Below are positions 17,042-25,858 of a DNA stretch of 32,138 nt, piece by piece; the stretch's first letter is position 1; every line of letters begins with the position of its first letter. The notes under the pieces are model-generated. The model saw only the letters and a list, made by a program, of their open reading frames with translations, was not told where the DNA came from and searched no databases. The position numbers were made by a program, and so were the translations under genes. This DNA comes from Bacteroidota bacterium. GTDB lineage: Bacteria; Bacteroidota; Bacteroidia; Chitinophagales; Chitinophagaceae. The stretch lies in NCBI GenBank assembly GCA_018268035.1, contig JAFDXI010000009.1, forward strand, positions 1-32,138, read 5' to 3'.

Positions 17042-17091
17042 GGTGCTGCATTCAGAGGTATTGTAAAATCCAGAAAGCAATCATCAAAAAT

Positions 17092-17976
17092 TCAGGAGAC
17101 TAAATTTTTTTCCTCACACAGCTTCACTAAAATTGCTGCCAGTTCATTTAAACGGATGGGTTTACATAAATAATCATTCATACCAGCCTGCACACACCTT
17201 TCTTTATCACCAGCCATAGCGCTTGCAGTTAATGCAATAATAAATGGTTGTGTATCGAGGCAAACCCTAATCATTTTTGTCGCTTCAAATCCATCCATCT
17301 CAGGCATCTGTACATCCATCAAAACCACATCATAATTTCTTTCACTGACCATATCAAGCGCTTCTTTGCCATTATGAGCAAGGTCTGCAGCATAACCCAG
17401 CTTTTCCAGGAGGCGAAGTGAAATTTGCTGGTTGATGTCATCATCTTCTGCCAGCAATATAGATAAAGGATATTTTTTGTAAAACTCTTTTGTCAATTGT
17501 TCTGTTTCCACGACTTTTCTTTTTGTGATGTTCATAATGGTTGTAGCAGCTTTCGCAGTACTAACAGGATTAAAACCTGTTGCTGCAACCTCTAACAGTT
17601 TATTGCTGCAGCTAATAATAATGTCGGTATTTTTTTGTTGTTCAGGAGATAAATTCGTCTCTTTTAAAGCTCCAGCCATTTCCATAACATTATTTACGTA
17701 ATGATTTACCGATAGGTTGATATTATTCAATAATTCTTTTATCCGTTCATTTTCGTCATAGCCTGCCTGAATTAAACTTTTATTAAGCTGCTGCGTATCT
17801 TTCAATAATCTGGTAGCCTCGTCTTCTCTTTGCTCGAGATCAAGTATTTGTTGCCTGTTTTTTCTAATGATATATAAAAATCCAATAGGTATGGCGATGG
17901 CAACAATGAGAAAAGGAATTATATCTTCCAGCTCAGTTATTGCTGCAAAAAAAATATGAAGCAAGTTTGGCATCAT
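17092..17976 (-). CDS. Membrane-anchored receiver protein; degenerate hybrid histidine kinase
   Basis: A 294-residue protein. A transmembrane helix lies at about residues 19-37 and a coiled coil at ~40-80. Residues 82-130 align with the dimerisation helices of hybrid kinases: LLNNINLSVNHYVNNVMEMA matches the [20 protein letters not shown] pattern, and LSPEQQKNTDIIISCSNKLL matches the second helix. The usual phospho-histidine position is L88, and the whole HATPase domain is missing. A complete receiver follows (~172-290) with D178-D180, acceptor D221 in VLMDVQMP, T250 and K272 in YLCKPI. So it cannot autophosphorylate but should receive phosphate, and could dimerise with intact kinases. The small membrane protein gene directly upstream (20-base gap) is probably co-transcribed. 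Confidence 0.82.
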   Translation of the reverse strand: MMPNLLHIFFAAITELEDIIPFLIVAIAIPIGFLYIIRKNRQQILDLEQREDEATRLLKDTQQLNKSLIQAGYDENERIKELLNNINLSVNHYVNNVMEMAGALKETNLSPEQQKNTDIIISCSNKLLEVAATGFNPVSTAKAATTIMNITKRKVVETEQLTKEFYKKYPLSILLAEDDDINQQISLRLLEKLGYAADLAHNGKEALDMVSERNYDVVLMDVQMPEMDGFEATKMIRVCLDTQPFIIALTASAMAGDKERCVQAGMNDYLCKPIRLNELAAILVKLCEEKNLVS

Positions 17977-17996
17977 TCTCTTGTTTTCATTATTAA

Positions 17997-18596
17997 TTAC
18001 CCGGTTTGGGAAATTGTGAACAAAACAGGATTGGAACTCTTTGTGGTTCCAATATTTGCATTAACCACCATCATTTCAGATGAAGACAATTTATTCAACA
18101 GTGTAATGTCTTTTAAATGGGCGCTCCAGTCAAATACGAGTTTATTGATTGCTCTTAAAAAAAATACCCAGCTAAATATATCTAAGTTAATAAAAAAAAT
18201 TGTTTGGAGATTGTTTGCACCATATAAAAATGAAGACAAACTGCCATTACAAAATATAAGCAGCAATACACCAATGACCAACATGCAAAAATTATTTCTC
18301 TTCAATCTTTGAAAAGCAGCAAGCCTTTTTTGCTTCTTCATAATAAAATGTCTCCTGATAGCATACATCAATGGTTCTGCATATTGCCTGTCTGCACTAT
18401 TGGAACATTTCAGTTTATAAAACACAACTGAATATTTCATTACTGTATCAGCACATTGCAAAATATATTGCTCAAACTGATGGTCTAACTGTCTCTTATA
18501 TAAAGGTGCAGGGTCATGTGCACTGAAATATCCGCCGATAGACTGCTGATCAATTGTTATAAAAATATTTACCTTTTTAGGCAAAGAATTTTTCAT
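17997..18596 (-). CDS. Two-helix membrane protein of unknown function
   Basis: A 199-residue protein. The first ~95 residues are soluble and mixed in charge (YFSAHDPAPLYKRQLDHQFEQYIL, then YAEPLMYAIRRHF). They are followed by a lysine/arginine-rich stretch and two hydrophobic helices (about 103-122 and 133-155), with a cytoplasmic tail after them (DWSAHLKDITLLNKLSSSEM). I believe this architecture recurs in Bacteroidota hypothetical proteins but cannot name a family. It is the first gene of a minus-strand pair with the degenerate hybrid receiver, so it may be a sensor or anchor for that protein. The ATG at 18596 is the first in frame. Plus-strand ORFs over the same bases are shadows. Confidence 0.65.
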   Translation of the reverse strand: MKNSLPKKVNIFITIDQQSIGGYFSAHDPAPLYKRQLDHQFEQYILQCADTVMKYSVVFYKLKCSNSADRQYAEPLMYAIRRHFIMKKQKRLAAFQRLKRNNFCMLVIGVLLLIFCNGSLSSFLYGANNLQTIFFINLDIFSWVFFLRAINKLVFDWSAHLKDITLLNKLSSSEMMVVNANIGTTKSSNPVLFTISQTG

Positions 18597-19075
18597 GCGG
18601 ATAAAATAATTACAGTGATTAAATTTTTTTACCCATCATTTAAAAGATGTATGAAACACCGGGACAGCACAGCAAGAGATAAAGCATTCATAGCGGTCGC
18701 CGGCAGCAAAAACCTTCATAATGTCTTTCTTTCAGATAATGGATATACGAAATAAAACGAAAGAAAGATATTTATATTACGTATATCAGTTCATTTTCAA
18801 TCCGGTTTAGTCATTTTTTTAAAGCATCCAGATATAGTATCTGAACAGATTCACCTTTTTCCATTAGCTGGCTTTATACTCAGCGCCTTTAAACCAATTC
18901 AATAAATATTTTTTAATCAGCAAAAAGATAATTTAACCTGTATCCAAACTGAGTTAAAAAAAACCCATCACACTTTATTGATTGCACCATTCAGTTGAAA
19001 ATTTTTCAACATAAACAATAAGCAATGAGAAAATTTGTTTGTAAAACGATGCTGCTTTCAAAATGTCAATGAAAG
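18597..19075. other. 479-base divergent intergenic region
   Basis: It separates the minus-strand membrane pair from the plus-strand DUF1800 gene, so both promoters should be here. A plus-strand frame ending at 18755 exists, but it starts inside the membrane-protein gene and has no recognisable protein character. The only structure seen is the interleaved inverted-repeat pair at 18720-18787. No reliable promoter could be placed. Confidence 0.5.
18720..18787 (+). promoter_or_regulatory. Interleaved inverted repeats (pseudoknot-like)
   Basis: Arm A, AATGTCTTTCTTTC (18720-18733), pairs with GAAAGAAAGATATT (18759-18772): 14 pairs, one of them G-T. Arm B, GATATACG (18742-18749), pairs with CGTATATC (18780-18787), perfectly. 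The order A-B-A'-B' is that of an H-type pseudoknot with linkers of 8, 9 and 11 bases. It lies about 290 bases ahead of the DUF1800 start, so it could be a leader RNA element or two overlapping operators. Low-complexity sequence makes chance possible. Confidence 0.3.
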
Positions 19076-20539
19076 ATGGCCACTACACAACAACAAAAAA
19101 ATCAGCACCTCCTTTGGCGGGCAGGCTTTGGCGTCAATACCGCTAATACTGAAAATTTAGCCAGGGTCGGGCATAATGCTATTTACAGCGTTTTAGAATT
19201 AGCATCAGCTACAACACCAACATATATTGATGTTGCTGACAATGCTGTAAAAGGGTTGCTGATGGGCATACAACAAGCTGTTGACTTAGAGAAAAAACCT
19301 GAAGAAACCATTAAAAAAAGAAAACAGTTCAGGAAACAAAGCGCCAATGATATCAGAATGCTCAATACTTCCTGGCTGAATGAAATGGTGAACAGTGATG
19401 CACAGTTGCGTGAAAAGATGTCTTTATTCTGGCATGGACATTTTGCCTGCCGCAACCTGAATATTTTTTACCAGCAGTTATTGCTCGATGAAATAAGAAC
19501 AAATGCTCTTGGCAATTTTGGTGATTTGTTAAGTGGCGTGAGCAAGTCTGCTGGTATGTTGAACTTTTTAAACAACCAACAAAACAAAAAGACTCAACCC
19601 AACGAAAACTTTGCAAGAGAAGTCATGGAATTGTTCACCATGGGCAGGGGTAATTATACAGAGAAAGATGTTAAAGAAGCAGCAAGGGCATTTACCGGAT
19701 GGAGTGCCAACATCAACGGTGAATTTGTTTTTCATTCTTCTGTGCATGATGATGGTGAAAAAAATTTCTTAGGTAAAGATGGGAACTTCAATGGCGATGA
19801 TATTTTGAACATTATTTTGGAGCAACCAAAAACTGCCACTTTCATCACAAGAAAAATTTATAAATATTTCGTTAATGAAAATGTAGATGAAGACATAGTG
19901 CAACAACTCTCCCTTTCATTTTATGAAAGCAATTATGATATTAAAAAATTAATGCGTGACATATTTACTTCCGATTGGTTTTATGATGAAAAAAATATAG
20001 GCAGCAGGATAAAATCGCCTGTAGAATTATTAATAGGTATCAGGCGTACACTACCCATGCAACTTGAAGATGAATCCATACAATTGTTGTTGCAAAAAGC
20101 ATTAGGTCAGCTCTTATTCTATCCGCCCAATGTGGCAGGCTGGCCGGGTGGGCAAACCTGGATTGACAGCTCTACTCTCATGTTACGGTTGCGCATTCCT
20201 CAATTAATAAAAGATGATGACACATTTTTCATCACACCAAAAACGGATGATGATGTGCAGATGGGAATGAAGGAAAATGATAATCATTATGCGAAAAAAT
20301 TATCCGGCGGTGGTTTCAGGATTGCTGCCAATGTTGATTGGCAATTATTCAATCAACAATTTAAAGATACAGATGATAAAGATTTGTATGCCGCCATTGA
20401 AGCGATGGTATTACAATCAAAAAAAGGGAGCATAAACAGGTCGGTAATCGAAGCAGGCATTACTTCAAAAAGCAGGGAAGAATATATCCGGAATATAACG
20501 ATTGAATTAATGAGCACACCTGAATACCAGTTATGTTGA
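19076..20539 (+). CDS. DUF1800 family protein
   Basis: A 487-residue protein of the DUF1800 family (PF08811): HLLWRAGFGVN at the N-terminus, LREKMSLFWHGHFACRN, NQQNKKTQPNENFAREVMELFTMGRGNYTE, then EAARAFTGW and NVAGWPGGQTWID near the C-terminus. The family's biochemical role is unknown; it almost always travels with DUF1501 proteins, as here (next gene, 118 bases downstream, same strand). No clear signal peptide is seen on the ATG at 19076. The gene could be extended only by non-ATG starts. The pair is likely one operon. Confidence 0.9.
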   Translation: MATTQQQKNQHLLWRAGFGVNTANTENLARVGHNAIYSVLELASATTPTYIDVADNAVKGLLMGIQQAVDLEKKPEETIKKRKQFRKQSANDIRMLNTSWLNEMVNSDAQLREKMSLFWHGHFACRNLNIFYQQLLLDEIRTNALGNFGDLLSGVSKSAGMLNFLNNQQNKKTQPNENFAREVMELFTMGRGNYTEKDVKEAARAFTGWSANINGEFVFHSSVHDDGEKNFLGKDGNFNGDDILNIILEQPKTATFITRKIYKYFVNENVDEDIVQQLSLSFYESNYDIKKLMRDIFTSDWFYDEKNIGSRIKSPVELLIGIRRTLPMQLEDESIQLLLQKALGQLLFYPPNVAGWPGGQTWIDSSTLMLRLRIPQLIKDDDTFFITPKTDDDVQMGMKENDNHYAKKLSGGGFRIAANVDWQLFNQQFKDTDDKDLYAAIEAMVLQSKKGSINRSVIEAGITSKSREEYIRNITIELMSTPEYQLC

Positions 20540-20643
20540 AACAAAGAAAATTTTTTAACGGAATCATTTTATCAAAAAGCGTTTTGGAAATGTGTTTTAC
20601 TAATGCAGTTCAATATCTCAACAATAAACATTTTAAAAACAGT

Positions 20644-20648
20644 GGAGG
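20644..20648 (+). promoter_or_regulatory. Strong Shine-Dalgarno before the DUF1501 gene
   Basis: GGAGG lies nine bases before the ATG at 20658. Most genes in this window lack any such motif, as is usual in Bacteroidota, so this one fixes the start and hints at efficient independent translation of the second gene of the pair. Confidence 0.5.
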
Positions 20649-20657
20649 ATTAACAGA

Positions 20658-21857
20658 ATGAAACGCAGACAATTTATACAGGCAGGTTCATTGGCCACTG
20701 CCACATTGTTGGTGCCACAGTTTCTAAAAGCATTTGAAAGCAAAGGTGTGTCTCCTGTGCCGCCAGGCAATAAAGTAATTGTTGTATTACAAATGAGTGG
20801 TGGTAATGATGGCCTTAATACTGTCATACCAATCAGCAATGATATTTATCATCGTTCCCGTCCTGGTATCGGTATTGAAAAAAACAAAGCCTTATTACTA
20901 AATGATGATGCTGCCCTTCATCCTGCATTAACAGCATTTAAAAAATTTTACGAAGATGGCGATCTCGGCATACTCAACAGTGTTGGCTATCCCACACCGG
21001 ACAGAAGCCATTTTCGCAGCATGGATATCTGGCAAACAGGCAGCGCGAGTACTGAATATTTCACCACAGGATGGCTGGGCAGGTATCTTGATGAACAATG
21101 TGCAATGTGCAGTAAACCTACTCAGGCTTTAGAGATTGATGATATATTGAGCCTTGCATTGAAAGGCAACAATGAGAAAGGTATAGCATTCAAAGACCCA
21201 CGACGGTTATACAATACAAGCAATGAAAATTATTTTAAACAACTGGCCGCTCAACATCATTCAAATGAACATGAAAAACCTGTTGACTATTTATACAAGA
21301 CCATGGCGGAAACTTTAAGTAGCGCCGATTATATTTTTGAACAAAGCAGGTTGCACCCAACAAAAGCTAATTATCCTGCAACAGATCTTGGTAATAATTT
21401 AAAAACAATAGCTTCATTGATATTTTCAGATATCAATACCAAAATATATTATGTGAGCATTGGCAGTTTTGACACCCATGTATTTCAACAAAACACACAG
21501 CAGCGTTTATTCAAACAAATGAATGATGCTATGAATGCATTTGTTACAGACCTCAAAAACAATCACCGTTTTAATGATGTTCTTTTGTTTACATTCAGTG
21601 AATTTGGAAGAAGAGTAGCTCAGAATGCAAGCGGTGGTACAGATCATGGCACAGCCAATTCTATGTTTTTTATCAGCGGTGGTTTGAAGCAAAAAGGTTT
21701 AATCAATTCATTGCCTGACCTTGCAAACCTCGATTCAGGCGATTTAAAATATCAAATAGATTTCAAACAGGTTTATGCTACTGTGCTCAACAATTGGTTA
21801 GGTGCAGATGATGAATCCATATTGAAAAAAAGATACGATTATCTGAATTTCATTTAA
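20658..21857 (+). CDS. DUF1501 family exported protein
   Basis: A 399-residue protein of the DUF1501 family (PF07394), which has an alkaline-phosphatase/sulfatase-like fold. The N-terminus MKRRQFIQAGSLATATLL is a Tat-type signal: positively charged RR followed by a mild hydrophobic stretch. Family landmarks are VVLQMSGGNDGLNTVIP, GYPTPDRSHFRSMDIWQTG, YYVSIGSFDTH and the C-terminal FSEFGRRVAQNASGGTDHG, where Asp/His metal ligands would fall. Substrate unknown. The strict pairing with DUF1800 suggests that the two act together at the cell envelope. The strong GGAGG upstream confirms the start. Confidence 0.92.
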   Translation: MKRRQFIQAGSLATATLLVPQFLKAFESKGVSPVPPGNKVIVVLQMSGGNDGLNTVIPISNDIYHRSRPGIGIEKNKALLLNDDAALHPALTAFKKFYEDGDLGILNSVGYPTPDRSHFRSMDIWQTGSASTEYFTTGWLGRYLDEQCAMCSKPTQALEIDDILSLALKGNNEKGIAFKDPRRLYNTSNENYFKQLAAQHHSNEHEKPVDYLYKTMAETLSSADYIFEQSRLHPTKANYPATDLGNNLKTIASLIFSDINTKIYYVSIGSFDTHVFQQNTQQRLFKQMNDAMNAFVTDLKNNHRFNDVLLFTFSEFGRRVAQNASGGTDHGTANSMFFISGGLKQKGLINSLPDLANLDSGDLKYQIDFKQVYATVLNNWLGADDESILKKRYDYLNFI

Positions 21858-21979
21858 TGAAGTGTGCTGTTTCATGCATCAAACAATCTTGTTCTTTTTT
21901 ATTGTATTTTTTTGCAACAACAATAGTTGCTGCATCCTGCATATTTGTTTCGTTCCTTCAAATTTTTCATACAGGCAAA

Positions 21980-22258
21980 CTATTTCTTTGACCTCGCCTT
22001 TTTTATCACGCTTGATTTTTTAACCGGTTTAGCAGCTTTGGAAGTTTTGATAGCTACAGTTTTTTGAGGTGCGGCATTTTCGTGTGTTAAACCATGAGCC
22101 AATACTTTTGTTGCTTTTTTCAAACGATGCATGAACTCTTCTTCTCCTAATTTTTCTTTAAGCTCCTGCAATACATTTTCAATTGCTACTGCTATTGATT
22201 TTCTATAAGCTTTCTTAGGATTTATTTCCGGTGTGGATGCAGCTTTTGTTTTTGCCAT
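21980..22258 (-). CDS. Small basic protein with lysine/alanine-rich tail
   Basis: A 92-residue protein. The middle (residues ~17-55, KSIAVAIENVLQELKEKLGEEEFMHRLKKATKVLAHG) looks like two amphipathic helices. The last ~25 residues are Lys/Ala/Ser-rich (KTSKAAKPVKKSSVIKKARSKK), like histone H1-type or other nucleic-acid-binding tails. No named family was recognised. It is divergent from the threonine dehydrogenase gene and converges on DUF1501. The ATG at 22258 is the only sensible start. A DNA- or RNA-binding role is inference from composition alone. Confidence 0.6.
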   Translation of the reverse strand: MAKTKAASTPEINPKKAYRKSIAVAIENVLQELKEKLGEEEFMHRLKKATKVLAHGLTHENAAPQKTVAIKTSKAAKPVKKSSVIKKARSKK

Positions 22259-22397
22259 AAATTAAATTTTATAAAAGGTAAGCAAATGTATTATCCGGCA
22301 ACGAGCAGGCCATGTTAATTTTTTAGCAATACAACGTTTGCGTAATTGTGCAAACTACAAGATAGTTTCATTAGGTTTGCGGCATATATTTAGCTAT

Positions 22398-23360
22398 ATG
22401 TCAACAGCTCATAAAGAAAGAATTTTAGTCATCGGCGCCAGTGGCCAGATTGGTGTGGAACTTACCATGGCTTTGCGCAATATTTATGGCAATGCAAATG
22501 TGATTGCCAGCGACCTGCGGGAACCTAATGAATTATTGCGGGGCACGGGGCCTTATGTTTCTTTGGATGTCATGAATAAAGAAATGCTGCATGTACAAGT
22601 CATCCGCCAAAATATCACACAGATATATTTACTCGCAGCTATTCTTTCTGCTACGGGTGAGAAAAACCCAAACCTTGCCTGGAACTTAAACATGCAGGGA
22701 TTGCTGAATGTGCTTGACATTGCAAGAGAAGAGCATTTGAAGAAAGTTTACTGGCCCAGCAGCATTGCAGTGTTCGGGCCTACTTCACCGAAAAAAAATT
22801 GTCCACAACAAACAATAATAGAACCCATCACCGTTTATGGAATCAGTAAATATGCCGGTGAGTTTTGGTGTAATTATTACAACAAACGCTTTGGTGTTGA
22901 CATTAGAAGTTTGCGCTACCCTGGTCTCATCAGTTACAAATCTGATCCGGGTGGCGGCACTACTGATTATGCAGTTGAAATTTATCACGATGCATTGGAA
23001 GATGAAAAATATACCTGCTTCTTAAAAGAGGATACATACTTGCCAATGATGTATATGCCTGATGCTATCAGAGCTACATTGGAATTGATGGAAGCGCCTG
23101 CAGAAAAAATTACAGTGCGTACATCATATAATATTTCTGGTATCAGTTTTTCGCCTGCTGAAATTGCAGCATCTATAAAAAAGCATATTCCTGGTTTTAA
23201 AATGAGTTATGAAATAGATTACAGGCAGGCTATTGCAGAAAGCTGGCCACAAAGCATTGATGATACTGTGGCACGCACTGACTGGAACTGGAAACATGAA
23301 TATGATCTTGAAAAAATAACAACTGATATGCTTTTCAATCTTAAAAAAAAGCTACAGTAA
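22398..23360 (+). CDS. L-threonine 3-dehydrogenase, epimerase type
   Basis: A 320-residue short-chain (extended SDR) enzyme. Nucleotide-binding GASGQIG is at residues 13-19, catalytic S121/S122 near WPSSIAVFG, and YxxxK at Y147/K151 in VYGISKYAGE. The sequence DPGGGTTDYAVEIYH (184-197) is characteristic of the NAD-dependent threonine dehydrogenases of the epimerase superfamily rather than sugar epimerases. It oxidises L-threonine to 2-amino-3-ketobutyrate, normally followed by a CoA ligase (kbl) to give glycine; no kbl is in the window. The ATG at 22398 places the Rossmann strand eight residues in; the longer frame from 22338 starts without a credible codon. The next gene follows four bases after the stop. 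Confidence 0.88.
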   Translation: MSTAHKERILVIGASGQIGVELTMALRNIYGNANVIASDLREPNELLRGTGPYVSLDVMNKEMLHVQVIRQNITQIYLLAAILSATGEKNPNLAWNLNMQGLLNVLDIAREEHLKKVYWPSSIAVFGPTSPKKNCPQQTIIEPITVYGISKYAGEFWCNYYNKRFGVDIRSLRYPGLISYKSDPGGGTTDYAVEIYHDALEDEKYTCFLKEDTYLPMMYMPDAIRATLELMEAPAEKITVRTSYNISGISFSPAEIAASIKKHIPGFKMSYEIDYRQAIAESWPQSIDDTVARTDWNWKHEYDLEKITTDMLFNLKKKLQ

Positions 23361-23364
23361 AAAC

Positions 23365-23997
23365 ATGCGCATTATTATCACAATAATACTCTGCTCATGC
23401 CTGCATAACCTGTATGCACAATATGATGATTTACCTGATTACAGAAGCAAGAAAGATAATTTTTTAAAAATGCAGGAGAAGGATATACGTGCAGATGTTT
23501 CTCAGTTTACATTTGGTGGCATTGCTGAAAGCTTAACCAAACACAGGCTGGACGCCATTCCGTTGATAGGCGCTAAAGATGATACACTTGTTTTTTCAAA
23601 TGATACTACAACGTTTCAAATCACGACAGGAAGTTTCGACCCTACTCAACATAAAATAACATGGTATGATGATAAGTATGCAGTGAAGATAGATAACCAT
23701 GCATTTTTTGGAACACAATACACAGTGCCCAAACATACCATCACATCAGTAATTGCCATCATTGATGCTGATACAGTGGTGGTGCCGCTTTCTGCATTTG
23801 CAGATCTGTATGAACCAAAATTTTATTTTACCGATGCCAACGGTAATAAAAAAACCTATTGCAATGTTTATCGCTCAGCAGATAAAAGAAAATATTATAT
23901 CTACATGCTCAACGGTGAAGGTAATGGCAGGTATGAAGTAACCTGGGTGATTGAAGACAAACATTACTTGCGCCGGGTGGTGGACTGGGACTTTTAA
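23365..23997 (+). CDS. Secreted protein of unknown function
   Basis: A 210-residue protein with a short signal peptide (MRIIITIILCSCLHNLYAQ). The mature part is mostly predicted beta-strand with many Asp/Tyr/Lys residues (FKITWYDDKYAVKIDNHAFFGT-like strands, then FYFTDANGNKKTYCNVYRSADKRKYYIYML). A strand-turn-strand end, GRYEVTWVIEDKHYLRRVVDWDF, closes it. No family was recognised. It starts four bases after the threonine dehydrogenase stop and is certainly in the same transcript, although an envelope protein beside a cytosolic dehydrogenase does not explain its role. Confidence 0.6.
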   Translation: MRIIITIILCSCLHNLYAQYDDLPDYRSKKDNFLKMQEKDIRADVSQFTFGGIAESLTKHRLDAIPLIGAKDDTLVFSNDTTTFQITTGSFDPTQHKITWYDDKYAVKIDNHAFFGTQYTVPKHTITSVIAIIDADTVVVPLSAFADLYEPKFYFTDANGNKKTYCNVYRSADKRKYYIYMLNGEGNGRYEVTWVIEDKHYLRRVVDWDF

Positions 23998-24200
23998 TGC
24001 TATCAATTTTTACCAAAACATTGCTTCAATCAATTATCAATTGAAAATATTATTGTCTTAATAACAGTCATTTCAATTTGCTATTCAAAACCTCACCATT
24101 ACCCACACTCTAACGAGAGAGGGCATGAGAACCTTACTGGTAAAGGGCCTCAAAAAATTTGAATGATTTTTTTCGACAACAATCAAAAAAAAGAGAAACA

Positions 24201-25745
24201 TTATTTTTTCAAAGCAGCTTCAATGCCTTTCTGCACCAATGGTTCCATGATTTTATAACCATCCAGATTGGGATGTACACCATCATGTGATAAAGAATCA
24301 GGCATACCATTTCTTGCATCTGCCAATTCAGAAAAATAATCAACATACACGATGTTGTTTTTATCACAATATGCTTTCAGCATTTTATTGATGGCAATAA
24401 CTTTATGTGATGGCTCCATACCGTGGCGCCAGGGAAAATCATAAGCAGGTAAAATAGAACACAACACCACTTTTATATTATTGGCTTTTGCCAGTTCTGT
24501 CATTGAAATAATGTTGCCATAAGTATCTTCCGGTTTGATGTAGCCAGTGTTTTGTGCAATATCATTGATACCGCCAAGAATCACTACCACAGCGGGTTTC
24601 AGCGCTATCACATCTTCCCTGAACCTTGCCAGCATCTGCGGTGTGGTTTGCCCGCTGATGCCGCGGTCAATGTAGGGGTTCTTTGAAAAAAAATCAGGGT
24701 CGTGGCTTATCCATCCTTCAGTAATAGAGTTGCCCATAAATACAACCCGATTTTTTACGATGGGCATAGCTTTTAATTTTTCATTGGCATCTTCATAGCG
24801 TTTGATGTTCGGCCAGTCTTTCAAAGTTTGTTGCATCCGGCTTACTTCCTCATCATTAAGCGAAGCTGTACCATTTGCAAAGTCCATTACCTGCAACCAG
24901 TCACCAAATTTTTCAATCCAGTTATCTGTAGGCAAATCCTGTTCTTTCATACCAAATCCATGGCCACCTTTTACATACAAATGCAACTCTGCAGGACGTT
25001 TGGCTGCAAGCCATTTTGAATAAAGATCAACACTATGTGGTGCAAGCCCCAGTTGATCATCAGATGCAGCGGTGAAGAATGCAGGAGGTGTTTCAGCATT
25101 TACTTCACCTTGCAGATAAGGAGGCATATATGGATAAATAGGTGCAACAAAATCAGGACGGGTAGCATCTGTAAAATTAAATGCTGCAGAAGCTGCTACT
25201 GTGCCGCCGGCAGAAAAACCAATGATACCGATTTTGTGTGGATCAATATTATACTCTGATGCATGCAATCTCACATATTCAATAGCTTTTTTCCCATCAG
25301 CAATCGAGAGCGGAATGATTGTGCTGTCATATTCCCTGCCTTCAGGCGTGGACATAGATTTGAACATTTCACTAATAGGGTCATTCGTTTTAGAATGAGA
25401 AAGCCTGTACCGCAATACAAAACAGGTGATACCTTTTTTATTCAGCCATGCTGCTACTTTGTTGCCTTCACTTTCTATTGATAAAATATGAAAACCACCG
25501 CCTGGTGCAATGATCACCGCTGCATCATTTTGTGGTGTGCCCGCTTCCGGCAAAAAAACCGTCAAAGTAGGTTTGCTAACATTATAAACAATGGGTGTAT
25601 TAAAAATATTACTGTCAATCCTTGCTTCATTCCAATCCCAGTTTTCTGAACCTGGTGCAGCGCCATCATATAACTGTATAACTTTTTGTTGCGACTGTGC
25701 AGCAAGTTGGATAGCAATAAAAAAAATCCCTAAAAAGTATTTCAT
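24201..25745 (-). CDS. Two-headed esterase: alpha/beta hydrolase fused to SGNH hydrolase
   Basis: A 514-residue exported protein. A signal peptide occupies residues 1-~18. Residues ~20-290 are an alpha/beta hydrolase of the BD-FAE / xylan-acetylesterase type: oxyanion loop GGG at 82-84, nucleophile S178 in GFSAGG, Asp near 229-230 and His262 in GGHGFG. Residues ~330-514 are a GDSL/SGNH esterase: block I GNSIT (S340), block II Gly in RGISG, block III GGIND (N394) and block V DGVHPN (D488, H491). Both catalytic sites look intact. Such double esterases remove acetyl or feruloyl groups from hemicellulose. The GH3 gene upstream in the same direction supports a role in oligosaccharide breakdown. 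Cell location is probably the periplasm. Confidence 0.88.
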   Translation of the reverse strand: MKYFLGIFFIAIQLAAQSQQKVIQLYDGAAPGSENWDWNEARIDSNIFNTPIVYNVSKPTLTVFLPEAGTPQNDAAVIIAPGGGFHILSIESEGNKVAAWLNKKGITCFVLRYRLSHSKTNDPISEMFKSMSTPEGREYDSTIIPLSIADGKKAIEYVRLHASEYNIDPHKIGIIGFSAGGTVAASAAFNFTDATRPDFVAPIYPYMPPYLQGEVNAETPPAFFTAASDDQLGLAPHSVDLYSKWLAAKRPAELHLYVKGGHGFGMKEQDLPTDNWIEKFGDWLQVMDFANGTASLNDEEVSRMQQTLKDWPNIKRYEDANEKLKAMPIVKNRVVFMGNSITEGWISHDPDFFSKNPYIDRGISGQTTPQMLARFREDVIALKPAVVVILGGINDIAQNTGYIKPEDTYGNIISMTELAKANNIKVVLCSILPAYDFPWRHGMEPSHKVIAINKMLKAYCDKNNIVYVDYFSELADARNGMPDSLSHDGVHPNLDGYKIMEPLVQKGIEAALKK

Positions 25746-25858
25746 AATAAAAAAATTTACGGGTTGAAAAATAAACTATAAAAAGAAAATTGTTTTGACT
25801 TTATTTTTCAATCAAACAATAATGATTCAAAATAATCCGGCATGTATCTCCAATCGCC

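Noticed and set aside
18516-18755. Plus-strand ORF of 79 codons
   Set aside because: Half of it overlaps the membrane-protein gene in antisense and its sequence has no protein-like pattern.
24050-24200. Terminator between the convergent genes at 23997 and 24201
   Set aside because: Only short weak pairings (CTCT/AGAG and an A/T-only stem) were found, without a proper G-C stem and T-tract.
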